Source of the DNA: Planctobacterium sp047947135
GTDB lineage: Bacteria; Pseudomonadota; Gammaproteobacteria; Enterobacterales; Alteromonadaceae
DNA: 64,000 nucleotides
NCBI GenBank assembly: GCA_047947135.1
Contig: CP170457.1
Coordinates: 4,402,001-4,466,000 of the forward strand
Direction of reading: 5' to 3'
Below the pieces are notes generated by a model that saw only the letters and a program-made list of their open reading frames with translations, had not been told where the DNA came from and ran no database searches. A program made the translations under genes and the position numbers. Each line of letters opens with the position of its first letter. Position 1 is the first letter of the stretch. This document shows positions 16,820 through 26,006 of the stretch, in pieces.

Positions 16820-18127
16820 TTACTTTGCCGCTTTGTTCATCACTTCATCAAAAGATTTTTCAATTTCGGTCACTTTTGCTTCATCTAAGATGGCGTCAAT
16901 GGCCTGATCTTCAAGTGCCAGATTCTGCATTTGTTGCATCAGTTCCTGGTTTTGCTTGTAGTATTCCACAACTTCACTTGGATCTTCGTATGCAGAAGCG
17001 GTGGTCTCGATCATTTTCTCGACACGCTCATCTTCTACTTTCAGCTCTTTGGATTTGATCACTTCACCCAGTATCAGGCCGATGGAGACGCGACGCTTGG
17101 CGTTCTCAGCAAAGAGGTCATCCGGCAGCTCAGGAAGGTTTTCCATATTGCCCTGCTGGCCAAAGCGTTGTTTCGCTTGCTCACGCAGCGCACCAATTTC
17201 TTGTTTAACCAACGCATCTGGCAAATCAACTGGATTTTTTTCTAACAAACCAGAAATGACTTGTTCTTTAGTTAAGGATTTCAGTGTTTGCTCTAATTCG
17301 CGTTCCATGTTTTTAGTCACTTCAGCACGCAGAGCCGCTATATCACCATCTTCTAAACCAAATAATTTCGCGAACTCATCATTGATTTCCGGCAATTCCA
17401 ACGCTTCTACTTTTTTCACTGTAATGGCAAAGCTTGCGGCTTTACCCTTCAGGTTCTCAGCGTGATAATCTTCAGGGAAAGTGACTTCGGCTACTAATTC
17501 GTCACCCGCTTTCTTACCCACGATTGGATCTTCAAAACCTGGGATCATGCGGCCTTTGCCCATTTCCAGAACGAAATCTTCGGCTTTGCCACCATCAAAC
17601 TCTTCACCATCGATAGTACCGACAAAATCAACCACAACGCGTGATTCCGCGTTAGCTTCTGATTCCACTTCCTGCCATTGACCGTGCTGCTTGCGCAACG
17701 TTTCCATCATGGCATCAACGTCTTCGTCTTTGATATTTACGACCGTTTTTTCAATCTCGATATCAGCAGTGTCTTTAACTTCAAACTCTGGATACACTTC
17801 GAAAGCGGCTACGAACTCAAGATCTTCACCATCTTTGTCTGTCTTCATTTCAAAAGACGGCATACCTGCTGGGTTCAGCTTTTCTTTCATAACGGCATCG
17901 TAAAAATTACGTTGCATGACTTCACCCGCGATTTCCTGACGCACTGCTGCACCGTAGCGCTTTTTGATCACAGAGACAGGAACCTTGCCAGGACGGAAAC
18001 CATTTATTCGTTGTGTTTTCGCCAATTGCTGAAGACGTGATTTAACAGCTGAGTCTATGGTGTCAGCTGGAACAGTAATAGTAAGACGGCGCTCTAAACC
18101 TTCGTTTGCCTCTACTGATACTTGCAT
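16820..18127 (-). CDS. tig: Trigger factor, ribosome-associated chaperone and prolyl isomerase
   Basis: 435 residues, usual length. The N-terminal ribosome-binding domain contains the signature GFRPGKVP. An FKBP-type isomerase domain follows (~150-240; VVVDFVGTIDGEEFDGGKAEDF ... MIPGFEDPIVGKKAGDE), then the helical C-terminal chaperone arms. It binds nascent chains at the ribosomal exit. It heads the tig-clpP-clpX cluster in the standard order. A ~270-nt leader separates it from a good promoter next to the tRNA genes. Confidence 0.98.
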   Translation of the reverse strand: MQVSVEANEGLERRLTITVPADTIDSAVKSRLQQLAKTQRINGFRPGKVPVSVIKKRYGAAVRQEIAGEVMQRNFYDAVMKEKLNPAGMPSFEMKTDKDGEDLEFVAAFEVYPEFEVKDTADIEIEKTVVNIKDEDVDAMMETLRKQHGQWQEVESEANAESRVVVDFVGTIDGEEFDGGKAEDFVLEMGKGRMIPGFEDPIVGKKAGDELVAEVTFPEDYHAENLKGKAASFAITVKKVEALELPEINDEFAKLFGLEDGDIAALRAEVTKNMERELEQTLKSLTKEQVISGLLEKNPVDLPDALVKQEIGALREQAKQRFGQQGNMENLPELPDDLFAENAKRRVSIGLILGEVIKSKELKVEDERVEKMIETTASAYEDPSEVVEYYKQNQELMQQMQNLALEDQAIDAILDEAKVTEIEKSFDEVMNKAAK

Positions 18128-18401
18128 TCTTTTACCTCAATATCGTGTTTTCACACATCATTCCCTCACCCGGCGAGTGAGCATACATACTCCAGATACA
18201 CGCTTCTAAGACTTCACGAGTAACAAAGATTCCGTTATCTCGATAGTTGTCACGGTTTACGAAAACCTTTAGTAATCGTTAAGCGGCCTGGAATTCGACC
18301 TGGTCGTGTAGGAAAATTTGCAGCACGCTATTTGTGCTTTTTTCATCCCTGATTTTCGGTGATGAAGTGAAATCCGACACGGCCATATAAAAAGACGCGG
18401 C
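18128..18401 (-). other. Long untranslated leader of tig
   Basis: About 270 bp between the tig promoter and start codon without a convincing gene. It holds several short inverted repeats, for example CTCAC...GTGAG near 18165-18181 and TTCATC...GATGAA near 18344-18368. No known riboswitch or leader peptide is recognisable. A short open frame here (18279-18494) runs into the tRNA-Pro gene and is not credible. Confidence 0.35.
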
Positions 18402-18430
18402 ATTATACAGGTAGCCAAGTAGATAGTCGA
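18402..18430 (-). promoter_or_regulatory. Sigma-70 promoter of tig
   Basis: Minus strand TCGACT (18425-18430), 17-base spacer, perfect TATAAT (18402-18407), followed by a GC-rich GCCGCG segment. It lies 20 bp past the 3' end of the last tRNA gene. The GC-rich discriminator hints at growth-rate (stringent) control of trigger factor. Confidence 0.65.
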
Positions 18431-18450
18431 GAGTTGATGCTAAAAAATAA

Positions 18451-18527
18451 TGGTCGGTGAGATAGGATTTGAACCTACGACCCCTTGGACCCAAACCAAG
18501 TGCGCTACCAAGCTGCGCTACTCACCG
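18451..18527 (-). tRNA. tRNA-Pro (UGG)
   Basis: 77-nt cloverleaf with encoded CCA. The anticodon loop TTTGGGT gives anticodon UGG. The T-arm GGTTCAAATCC and the 5' CGGTGAG / 3' CTCACCG acceptor pairing are clear. It is the last gene of the cluster and is identical in sequence to the copy at 18771-18847. Confidence 0.97.
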
Positions 18528-18558
18528 ATAGAAGGGAAAATGGCACTGATGGTTCAAA

Positions 18559-18635
18559 TGGGGTGGACGATGGGACTTGAACCCACGACAACCGGAATCA
18601 CAATCCGGGGCTCTACCAACTGAGCTACGCCCACC
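18559..18635 (-). tRNA. tRNA-His (GUG)
   Basis: Encoded CCA, anticodon loop TTGTGAT (anticodon GUG) and the extra 5' G(-1) opposite C73 typical of tRNA-His. T-arm GGGTTCAAGTCCC. Confidence 0.97.
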
Positions 18636-18669
18636 ATTTGAACTTTTTTGCTGCCAACACACTGCCTAA

Positions 18670-18746
<77 letters not shown>

Positions 18747-18770
18747 ATGGCGAATCGACAGCTACAGGAG

Positions 18771-18847
18771 TGGTCGGTGAGATAGGATTTGAACCTACGA
18801 CCCCTTGGACCCAAACCAAGTGCGCTACCAAGCTGCGCTACTCACCG
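18771..18847 (-). tRNA. tRNA-Pro (UGG), first gene of the cluster
   Basis: Identical over all 77 nt to the copy at 18451-18527, with encoded CCA and anticodon UGG. It is promoter-proximal in the four-gene tRNA operon. Duplicate tandem copies suggest gene-dosage need or recent duplication. Confidence 0.97.
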
Positions 18848-18891
18848 TTCCTGTTGCAACCCGTTACACGTTAGCGCGTTACGGGGGGCGC

Positions 18892-18920
18892 ATATTACTG
18901 ATTTGCTTACCCCCCGTCAA
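18892..18920 (-). promoter_or_regulatory. Stringent-type promoter of the tRNA operon
   Basis: Minus strand TTGACG (18915-18920), exact 17-base spacer, TAATAT (18892-18897), followed by GCGCCCCCC. A near-consensus promoter with a GC-rich discriminator is the hallmark of ppGpp-controlled stable RNA promoters. Start expected near 18885, ~38 nt before the first tRNA. Confidence 0.85.
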
Positions 18921-19005
18921 ACACTTTTTTAAGGCAAAAAACCACTAATTGTTTTTCTGCACAATTCTTCATCAATACAGAATCAAATTTCCGAAACTCT
19001 CGAAA

Positions 19006-19635
19006 TTATTGAGGTTGTAAATACCATAAGTTGTCTTGATGTTTCCGAAAGCCCAACTTTTGCAGGTATTCTCCATGGGCTTTGCTGTCTGCTGACGCTG
19101 AAATGGTTTCGAAGCCCGTCAATTCTTTTAACGCCTGCCCTTTACTTAAAGCGTATTCACCTAAACGACAATCGCGGTATTTTGGGATAACAAAATCAAA
19201 ATCAACGTTGAAATGTTGTTCGTTACTCAGGGTGCCGGATAGCACGCCAACTACCTGAGTCTCATCCAGTAAAACGAAATATTGGCGCTTGTCATCATGC
19301 ATAGTGTCGAAAAAACGCGGGAAAAAATGGTCGATCTCTTCCTTATGATATTCCAGAAAAAAATCCAGATAATGTGACTGGCTCTGGGTAGCCACAACAG
19401 AAAAATTATTCGGTGTATGAAACACCATCTTTCGGATGTAATAGACATTAGTCAGTGCGATAAAGCCATTGAGCAAGGCAACGGGGACTGCGCCAATGAT
19501 GACCCCATAAAGACAAAATGAGGAAGCCCCAAACAAGTTAAACCAGCGAAGCTGCACAATGGAACTCCGGGTCAGCGAAAATGCGATAATGCCAGATGCG
19601 ACATAGCCGTATACTTCAATCCAATTTATATCCAC
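19006..19635 (-). CDS. YgjV-like membrane domain fused to a GNAT-type acetyltransferase domain
   Basis: 209 residues. The N-terminal ~75 residues contain three hydrophobic helices and resemble the YgjV family of small inner-membrane proteins (GYVASGIIAFSLTRSSIVQLRWFNLFGASSFCLYGVIIGAVPVAL is the recognisable stretch, residues ~11-55). The C-terminal ~130 residues look like a GNAT fold, with the VVGVLSGTL beta-strand pair, VIPKYRDCRLGEYAL in acetyl-CoA-loop position, and a closing GFRKHQDNLWYL. The substrate is unknown. It stands alone on the minus strand between the tRNA promoter and folD. The GNAT assignment is from pattern only. Confidence 0.65.
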   Translation of the reverse strand: MDINWIEVYGYVASGIIAFSLTRSSIVQLRWFNLFGASSFCLYGVIIGAVPVALLNGFIALTNVYYIRKMVFHTPNNFSVVATQSQSHYLDFFLEYHKEEIDHFFPRFFDTMHDDKRQYFVLLDETQVVGVLSGTLSNEQHFNVDFDFVIPKYRDCRLGEYALSKGQALKELTGFETISASADSKAHGEYLQKLGFRKHQDNLWYLQPQ

Positions 19636-19934
19636 ATTTCACCTTTTTAGTAGTTACAGAAATTGCTTAATTTGCGAGAGTGACTTCATAGCGCAAGCAA
19701 CAAAACGCCAATCTGAAGTACAACCTAATCATTTCACTTTTGATTAGAAGATTTTGCTTGCCCCAACAGTGTGTATTGACTACAGCCCAAACTCTCCAGT
19801 TTGCTATGCCCATCGGCAGTGTATCTCTGTTCGTTTTTTAAGTTTAATGCAATTCACACAATTAGAAACATTGCGGGGTTATAGGGCTTCATGTGACAAT
19901 ATCAACATCTTAGTTAAATTTTTACAGTCCCAGC

Positions 19935-20789
19935 ATGCCAGCCCAGTTAATAGACGGAAAACTCAACGCAAAACATATTCGCCAACGTGTCGCAACGGAA
20001 GTTGACGCCATTGTGTCTTCAGGAAAACGGGCCCCAGGCTTAGCTGTCGTATTTGTCGGCAGTGATCCTGCCTCACAGGTTTATGTCCAAAACAAACGGA
20101 AAGCCTGTGCAGAAGTCGGGTTTATAGAAAAATCATTTGATTTGCCCTCAGATACAACCCAGCAAGAATTGTTAGATACCATCGACCAGTTAAACGAGGA
20201 CAAAAGCATAGACGGCATCCTGGTGCAGTTGCCTTTACCTGCTGGTTTGGATGCTAATCAGATTCTGGAGCGAATTCATCCTCACAAAGACGTGGACGGC
20301 TTTCATCCATACAATATCGGCCGTTTAGCGCAACGTATGCCCTCACTGCGTCCATGCACTCCCAAAGGCATCATGACGCTGATCGAATCCACGAAGAAAC
20401 CGATAAAGGGACTGGATACTGTAATCGTAGGGGCTTCCAATATCGTCGGTCGTCCTATGTCACTGGAGTTATTGCTCGCCGGATGTACGACCACCGTTTG
20501 TCACAAATTCACTAAAGATTTGCGTTCCCATGTTCAAAAAGCCGACATTTTAGTTGTGGCTGTGGGTAAAGCGGAATTTGTACCGGGTAGCTGGATAAAA
20601 CCCGGCGCTATAGTGATTGATGTTGGTATCAACAGGCAAGACAACGGTAAACTGGTAGGTGATGTTGAGTTCGCTTCGGCGGTGGAGCGCGCGGGATGGA
20701 TAACACCCGTGCCAGGTGGCGTTGGACCAATGACGGTGGCCAGTCTCATCGAAAACACGCTTGAAGCTTATGTGAAATATCGCAGCTAA
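19935..20789 (+). CDS. folD: FolD, bifunctional methylene-THF dehydrogenase/cyclohydrolase
   Basis: 284 residues, standard length. Tyr50 and Lys54 in SQVYVQNKRKAC are the catalytic pair of the cyclohydrolase site. The IDGILVQLPLP motif binds folate, and the NADP-binding region has VGASNIVGRPM. The C-terminal PVPGGVGPMTVASLIENT signature is intact. It interconverts 5,10-methylene- and 10-formyl-tetrahydrofolate in the cytoplasm. The 299 bp upstream, shared with the divergent YgjV/GNAT gene, show no operator I can name. Confidence 0.98.
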   Translation: MPAQLIDGKLNAKHIRQRVATEVDAIVSSGKRAPGLAVVFVGSDPASQVYVQNKRKACAEVGFIEKSFDLPSDTTQQELLDTIDQLNEDKSIDGILVQLPLPAGLDANQILERIHPHKDVDGFHPYNIGRLAQRMPSLRPCTPKGIMTLIESTKKPIKGLDTVIVGASNIVGRPMSLELLLAGCTTTVCHKFTKDLRSHVQKADILVVAVGKAEFVPGSWIKPGAIVIDVGINRQDNGKLVGDVEFASAVERAGWITPVPGGVGPMTVASLIENTLEAYVKYRS

Positions 20790-20831
20790 ACATAGTGTAA
20801 ATTGCCAACAACGTTAGGGGACCACAAGCCT

Positions 20832-21377
20832 ATGGAATGCCAGGAGATTGCCGCCACTAAACGCTGGCTGCAAGACATGGTTATTGGTCTTAACCTCTGC
20901 CCTTTTGCCAAGAAGCCCTGGCAACGGAAACAGATTCGTTTCAGTATTTGCACAGCAGCTCAAGAAGACCACTGGTTCAGTGCACTTGCAGAAGAATTGA
21001 ATTTTCTATTGAATGCCACGGACACTGAAACCACATTGTTGTTATTGCCAGCCCTCGACCGCGACTTTTATCGATTTCTTGATGTCATTGATCAGGCGGA
21101 CTTTTTGATTGGTGAGGCAAAACTTCGAGGTGAGGTACAACTGGCTCACTTCCACCCCCTCTACGAATTTGCAGGGGAAGCACCTGAAGCCTGCAGTCAT
21201 TACACTAACAGAGCACCACACGCTATTTTGCACTTGATTAAAGAAGACAGTATCACACGGGTGTTGGACACCTACCCTGATCCGGAATCTATTCCAACAA
21301 ACAATATGCAAACAATGGAACGGCTGGGTTTGGCAAAACTAAAGTCGTTGCTTAATTCATATAAAACGGGCGCCTGA
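20832..21377 (+). CDS. DUF1415 family protein
   Basis: Conserved protein of unknown function with the DUF1415 hallmark WLQDMVIGLNLCPFAKKPW near the N-terminus and HFHPLYEFAGEAPEACSHYTNRAPHAILHLI in the C-terminal half. The frame extends to a TTG at 20802, but the ATG at 20832 has TAGGGG 11 bases upstream and begins closer to the conserved region, giving 181 residues. It lies 42 bp after folD and is probably co-transcribed. No enzymatic function is established; the invariant Cys and His residues suggest metal or redox chemistry, which is only a guess. Confidence 0.85.
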   Translation: MECQEIAATKRWLQDMVIGLNLCPFAKKPWQRKQIRFSICTAAQEDHWFSALAEELNFLLNATDTETTLLLLPALDRDFYRFLDVIDQADFLIGEAKLRGEVQLAHFHPLYEFAGEAPEACSHYTNRAPHAILHLIKEDSITRVLDTYPDPESIPTNNMQTMERLGLAKLKSLLNSYKTGA

Positions 21378-21388
21378 TTCCAGCGCCC
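21368..21388 (+). terminator. Possible terminator after the DUF1415 gene
   Basis: GGGCGC / GCGCCC stem overlapping the stop codon, followed by ATTTATAAATTATT. The stem is short and the tail AT-rich rather than T-only, so it is weak. It lies between convergent genes. Confidence 0.4.
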
Positions 21389-21417
21389 ATTTATAAATTA
21401 TTAGAAATGGTTACAGA

Positions 21418-22449
21418 CTAAGGCTCGTCTGTTTCAGTAGCGTCGCTGTCAGCACTTTCTTCCTCTGGTAGCGCCTGCAAGAAGTCCTCAAATGATTTTA
21501 GCAACTGCCCCCCAGCATAACTGGTCAGTTGGTAATGCCAGCTTTCCCAATAGCTATCCAGACCTTCACTATTGAAGGAGATATAGTATTGGTCTTTTAC
21601 TTTGCGAACTTCGGCCTCTAGTAACTGCTCATTGCTCAATGTCACAACAAATTTGGCTTGCGATTCTGTACCCTCAGGTAAACTTTCGTGTAAATCACTA
21701 AAAGACAGTCCGATAAAATCTTCTACAAAGCCTTGCAAAATACCACTGTATTTCAGCTCTCTTTGTTCTGGCATATTAACGAGTTGCCACAACATCTCTG
21801 GGTCATATTGAGGGTCAGTTTCCTCATCAGTTGGTAGCTGTTGCGCCACAATCTGCCAGGATTCGCTATCAACTCGTGCCACCTTAGCCACATCACTGGT
21901 TGCGATATCAAGGATGTCGTCTCTAAGCCAGTCAGACTGGCTAGCTGGCAAACTGATATCCGTTTTAGTTAACCAACTTTGTTCCTCACCGGGTATACGT
22001 ATGTAAGTACCCGCTCCGCTTGAAGCATTATTCCCGACAAGCAATGACCAGCTTTGCTCAGCGTGACTAATCGTCACCTGCACGGCCTCACTGTCATCAT
22101 CGGAAAGATCGGCGACCCCCAGCCTGGCAAAATTCTCTGGCTTACGGGTTTTTGCTTCATCAAGATTTGCCTTAGCCAACGTATTGAGCATGGCCACAAC
22201 ATCTTCCGTCGCCACGGGATAGTCATTTTTGTGCTTGGCCAACCAACCCTCTTCTGTTTTTTCACCCTCAAACAAAAGACCACTTTGGTCAGCTATCTTG
22301 ACGTTGCTCACTTCTGGCAAATATTCAAGCAAACTTGGGAAAAGTTTTTGTTTCTCAAATTCAGTAGTGCGCTGCTCATCGCCCGTGATCAAAACCCCGA
22401 GAATGATAACAACGGCAACTGACAATAAAATCAAATTCTGTTTGTTCAT
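21418..22449 (-). CDS. DUF4340 domain protein of a Gld-like ABC exporter operon
   Basis: 343 residues. One N-terminal membrane anchor (residues ~5-22, LILLSVAVVIILGVLITG) is followed by a periplasmic region with DUF4340-type repeats (VATEDVVAMLNTLAKANLDEAKTRKPENFARLGV; SWSLLVGNNASSGAGTYIRI). The C-terminus is acidic (EEESADSDATETDEP). It is the last gene of a four-gene operon with a GldG-like protein, an ABC-2 permease and an ATPase. Its start overlaps the previous stop by one base. The role is unknown: a periplasmic accessory of the transporter is the simplest reading. Confidence 0.8.
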   Translation of the reverse strand: MNKQNLILLSVAVVIILGVLITGDEQRTTEFEKQKLFPSLLEYLPEVSNVKIADQSGLLFEGEKTEEGWLAKHKNDYPVATEDVVAMLNTLAKANLDEAKTRKPENFARLGVADLSDDDSEAVQVTISHAEQSWSLLVGNNASSGAGTYIRIPGEEQSWLTKTDISLPASQSDWLRDDILDIATSDVAKVARVDSESWQIVAQQLPTDEETDPQYDPEMLWQLVNMPEQRELKYSGILQGFVEDFIGLSFSDLHESLPEGTESQAKFVVTLSNEQLLEAEVRKVKDQYYISFNSEGLDSYWESWHYQLTSYAGGQLLKSFEDFLQALPEEESADSDATETDEP

Positions 22450-24275
22450 TATGACTTCGCCTTCAGTCTCAAAGTACGTTGCATGAAAAACAAACCTATT
22501 ACCAACAAAATAGGCATGACGATGATATTGATAAACTGCAGTTGAGAGCCCAGCGCTTCAATGTCTTTATCCAATTGATGGCGAACTTCTCTAAGCTTTT
22601 TACGGATCTCGATTTTTTTATCCATAAAGTTTTCAATTGCAGCTTGTTGCTCTTCGTTTAACACTAACATTTCTTCGCTTTGTCCTGTTTGCAACTCGGC
22701 AAGTTGTTGCTCTGTTTCAGCCAACTCGGCTTCCAAAGCCTGCTCTTGTTCTCTAAAGCGAGCCTCAGCGACGACGGTTAGCTCTGCAACCTTTTCAAAC
22801 GGACGGGCATAGGTGCCTCTGCTACGGACACTGATCAACGCATTATTACCACTCAGGTTTTCTAAGGCATTACTGACAAATGCGCCATTGTCGGCAAATG
22901 GGGTAAGAATAGTCTGACCAAAAAAGTTCGCCTGATTCACCCAAAAGCGATCTGTCAGAAAGTCCGTATCAGCCACTGCAACTACATTCAGGTTTTCAGT
23001 GTTACTGAGAAGCTCAGCCTGTATGCCTTCTGGCACCGTGTCAAAAAACGATGACGCCTTGCCGGACAAACGCACCGCTAGCACGCTTCTCTCAGTCGCT
23101 TGATTGTAGTGTTCAAAAAGCTGCTCAGGATCTCGAGTGGCGGCGTACAGCATATTGCTTATGTTGCCACTGTAATCGGACGAAGTAACAAGAGGTGTGA
23201 CATTTACTTTTGTGTTTTCTTGCACTGTAAAACTGCCAAACGAGGCGCCATTGATGGAATCCAAACTGGCCGTGGTGACATCTTCAGAATTAAACAGCTG
23301 TTGCGTAAGGCCAATAAACCCAAGATGCTTGGTAACACCACCTGATTGTGAGCGAATATCCAACCCCAAAGCGGCATCGAGCACAACCTCACTGCCGTTA
23401 AATTGGGCTCCCCAGTGTTGCAACAATCCGCCAAATTCAGAGGTATTCGCACCTCCCATGCCTGACATCGCCGACATTGGGTCTGACTCATGGTGGGGGT
23501 CGAGGAACAACAGTAATTTGCCGCCAGACATAGCATACTGATCGATAGCAAACAGCAGTTTTTCCGATAGTCCTTTCGGATGGACCACCATCAATACGTC
23601 CAATCCTTCAGGCAAACTTTCAGCATCGGATTGAATTTCATCCAGTGTGAACATCTGTTGTAATTGGGAATAAACCGCCCAGGGTGAGTCAAATTGACCG
23701 GTCATCGGATTTTGGCCGCCAGTCATGTTGACACCACTGATGAGTCCAATTTGTATAGGATCTGGGTCGCTCAACTGATAGATCAGCTTGCTGATATCAT
23801 ACTCGAGAAACTGTTCTTTTTGCGGGTCGAAAAAACCAATGATTTCTTCATCATCCAGTGCATTTCGCCCTGCCAGCCCCAGGTAAATGGAATCACCTGC
23901 CATACCTGCCTGAGCCGCCGTCAGACCAAAATCTGCCGCCTGGTCCTCTGCTTCTGAAAAGGGTTCAGGATCCACCAGATGCAAAATGATTTTGCCATCC
24001 GCTGCCGATTCATACTCTTTTAGCAGGCTTTCCACACGGTCTGCGTAGTTGCGTAATGTGGTTAACCCTTCCGAGGTTTTTTTGGAATAGAAAAAATACA
24101 AGTTAATCGGCTCATCGATTTCCTGAAGCAGCGCTTTGCTACCATCAGAAAGTGAATAAACCTGATTTTCTGTTAGATCAATACGAGCGCCTTTGAACAG
24201 CACGTTGTTAAATAATGTCGCAGCAAAAAAAACCACGAACAAAAGCAAGTAAGTTATTGTTTTTGATGCTTTCAT
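22449..24275 (-). CDS. GldG-like auxiliary protein of an ABC-2 exporter
   Basis: 608 residues. An N-terminal membrane helix (~5-25) is followed by a large extracytoplasmic region of the GldG/ABC_transp_aux type (RIDLTENQVYSLSDGSKALLQEIDEPINLYFFYSKK is the recognisable start). A coiled coil of ~80 residues rich in Glu/Gln (FREQEQALEAELAETEQQLAELQ) precedes a C-terminal membrane helix (INIIVMPILLVIGLFFMQR). In Bacteroidetes gliding motility GldG works with GldA and GldF; in gammaproteobacteria the function is unknown. Genes overlap by one base on each side, so strict translational coupling is likely. Confidence 0.85.
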   Translation of the reverse strand: MKASKTITYLLLFVVFFAATLFNNVLFKGARIDLTENQVYSLSDGSKALLQEIDEPINLYFFYSKKTSEGLTTLRNYADRVESLLKEYESAADGKIILHLVDPEPFSEAEDQAADFGLTAAQAGMAGDSIYLGLAGRNALDDEEIIGFFDPQKEQFLEYDISKLIYQLSDPDPIQIGLISGVNMTGGQNPMTGQFDSPWAVYSQLQQMFTLDEIQSDAESLPEGLDVLMVVHPKGLSEKLLFAIDQYAMSGGKLLLFLDPHHESDPMSAMSGMGGANTSEFGGLLQHWGAQFNGSEVVLDAALGLDIRSQSGGVTKHLGFIGLTQQLFNSEDVTTASLDSINGASFGSFTVQENTKVNVTPLVTSSDYSGNISNMLYAATRDPEQLFEHYNQATERSVLAVRLSGKASSFFDTVPEGIQAELLSNTENLNVVAVADTDFLTDRFWVNQANFFGQTILTPFADNGAFVSNALENLSGNNALISVRSRGTYARPFEKVAELTVVAEARFREQEQALEAELAETEQQLAELQTGQSEEMLVLNEEQQAAIENFMDKKIEIRKKLREVRHQLDKDIEALGSQLQFINIIVMPILLVIGLFFMQRTLRLKAKS

Positions 24276-25009
24276 TAGTCTGCCTTTTTACGTTCAATTA
24301 TTACCAGGCTGGCATACAGCCAGACGGCAATCACAATGAAAAAATACACCAGATTGTTCAATGCGATGATACCTTTAGACATGGATTCGAAATGCGTCAT
24401 AAAACTGAATGAGGCTATCGTGTCCAGCAATACTGTCGGTAACCAGCCCTGAAAAGTATCAAGCACGACACCTGAACCACTCAGTACGAATAAAAAGCAC
24501 ACCACCACTGATAAGATAAAAGCAATGACCTGGCTCTTGGTCAGCGCAGACATACAAACCCCGATGGCTAAAAATGCCCCGGACATTAACCAACTGCCCA
24601 AATAAGCAGCGATAATGATGCCATTGTCAGGTGAGCCAAGATAATTGACCGTCAGCCACAGCGGAAACGTCAGCAGCAGTGACAATCCCAATACCGCCCA
24701 TCCTGCAAGAAATTTCGCCAACGTTGCCTGCCATGGCGTAATCGGCAGGGTCATTAGCAGCTCAACAGTGCCGGATTTGCGCTCTTCTGACCAAGCGCGC
24801 ATTGCCATCGCCGGTACTAGAAACAGATATAACCAGGGATGAAAATTAAAAAACGGCAACAGGTCCGCTTGTCCTCTTTCGTAGAAGCTGCCGATATTGA
24901 AGGTGAAAACACCGGACAACATCAGGAATATCAAAATAAAAACATAGGCAACTGGTGTTGCAAAGAAACTGGCAAACTCCCGTTTAAATAATATTGATGT
25001 CATGTTCAT
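24275..25009 (-). CDS. ABC-2 type permease, GldF-like
   Basis: 244 residues with six predicted membrane helices. The N-terminus (MTSILFKREFASFFATPVAYVFILIFLML) and the MRAWSEERKSGTVELLMTLPITPWQATLAKFLAGW loop are characteristic of ABC-2 permeases of the GldF/NosY group. It forms the membrane part of the exporter with the ATPase encoded just upstream (4-bp overlap). The substrate is unknown. Confidence 0.88.
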   Translation of the reverse strand: MNMTSILFKREFASFFATPVAYVFILIFLMLSGVFTFNIGSFYERGQADLLPFFNFHPWLYLFLVPAMAMRAWSEERKSGTVELLMTLPITPWQATLAKFLAGWAVLGLSLLLTFPLWLTVNYLGSPDNGIIIAAYLGSWLMSGAFLAIGVCMSALTKSQVIAFILSVVVCFLFVLSGSGVVLDTFQGWLPTVLLDTIASFSFMTHFESMSKGIIALNNLVYFFIVIAVWLYASLVIIERKKAD

Positions 25010-25926
25010 TGTGACACCTCCGCACCCGTAATTTCTCTAAATACTTCATCTAAACGCCCTTGCTCAACATACAACTCAGCAATGCCGTGAGGATCCAATT
25101 GTTGATGAATATCGTGTAAGACATTGGCTCGGTTTTCAGGAAACAACAGCAATTTTGTTTTACTGCTGTCCAGCTCCCAGGATTGAATACCTTTCAGAGA
25201 TGCCAATATTTTTTCGTCAATGGCCTGCTCAAAACTGATATTAATAGCGTTATAGTATTTGGACTGCTGCAATAGCTTTTCTGGGGTATCGTCAAAGCAC
25301 TTGCGTCCATTGGAGATAATCATTACCCGATTACAAACAGCGGTCACTTCTTCAAGAATATGAGTAGAGACGATGACAATTTTGTCTTTTGCTATATTCT
25401 TAATCAGTGATCTAACCTGATGTTTCTGGTTTGGATCAAGACCATCTGTCGGCTCATCCAGAATGAGGATATCAGGATCGTGCAAGATAGCCTGTGCTAA
25501 CCCAACTCGGCGTTTAAAGCCTTTAGACAGGTTCTCAATTGGCTTATCGAGCACCGATTCAAGTTGCACTTTATTTATCACATCAGCAATTTTTTGCTGC
25601 TTCTCAGGTGCCTGGATTCCACGGACATCGGCGATAAAGTCTAAAAACTGCAGTGCTGTCATGTCGCCGTAAGCCGGTGCCCCCTCAGGTAAATAACCTA
25701 TTTGTCGTTGCACCGTAACAGCGTCATCCAATACCGACACACCATTAATCCGAATATCCCCCTCATCGGGATCGAGAAATCCGGTTAACATTTTCATTGT
25801 GGTAGACTTACCGGCACCGTTCGGCCCTAAAAATCCAACCACATCACCAGCGGCAATCTCAAAGCTGAGATCATCTACGGCAGTAAAACTGCCAAATTTT
25901 TTTGTTATGTTTTTTACTGAAATCAT
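25006..25926 (-). CDS. ABC transporter ATPase, GldA-like
   Basis: 306 residues. Walker A GPNGAGKST, Q-loop YLPEGAPAYGDMT, signature LSKGFKRRVGLAQAI, Walker B ILILDEPTDGLDPNQ and the switch His in VSTHILEEV are all present. It belongs to the multidrug/GldA/NosF ATPase group with a C-terminal ~80-residue regulatory extension. First gene of the four-gene operon, divergent from trmO. It energises the GldF-like permease. Confidence 0.92.
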   Translation of the reverse strand: MISVKNITKKFGSFTAVDDLSFEIAAGDVVGFLGPNGAGKSTTMKMLTGFLDPDEGDIRINGVSVLDDAVTVQRQIGYLPEGAPAYGDMTALQFLDFIADVRGIQAPEKQQKIADVINKVQLESVLDKPIENLSKGFKRRVGLAQAILHDPDILILDEPTDGLDPNQKHQVRSLIKNIAKDKIVIVSTHILEEVTAVCNRVMIISNGRKCFDDTPEKLLQQSKYYNAINISFEQAIDEKILASLKGIQSWELDSSKTKLLLFPENRANVLHDIHQQLDPHGIAELYVEQGRLDEVFREITGAEVSQ

Positions 25927-26006
25927 GATTTTCCCAACGCGATCAATGAGTTAAAATCAGCGCACATAGATATAGTGATATCCTGCTGAAAATCAAGAAA
26001 AATACT

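Noticed and set aside
19754..20005. Small frame upstream of folD
   Set aside because: Overlaps the folD start in another frame, no ribosome site or family features.
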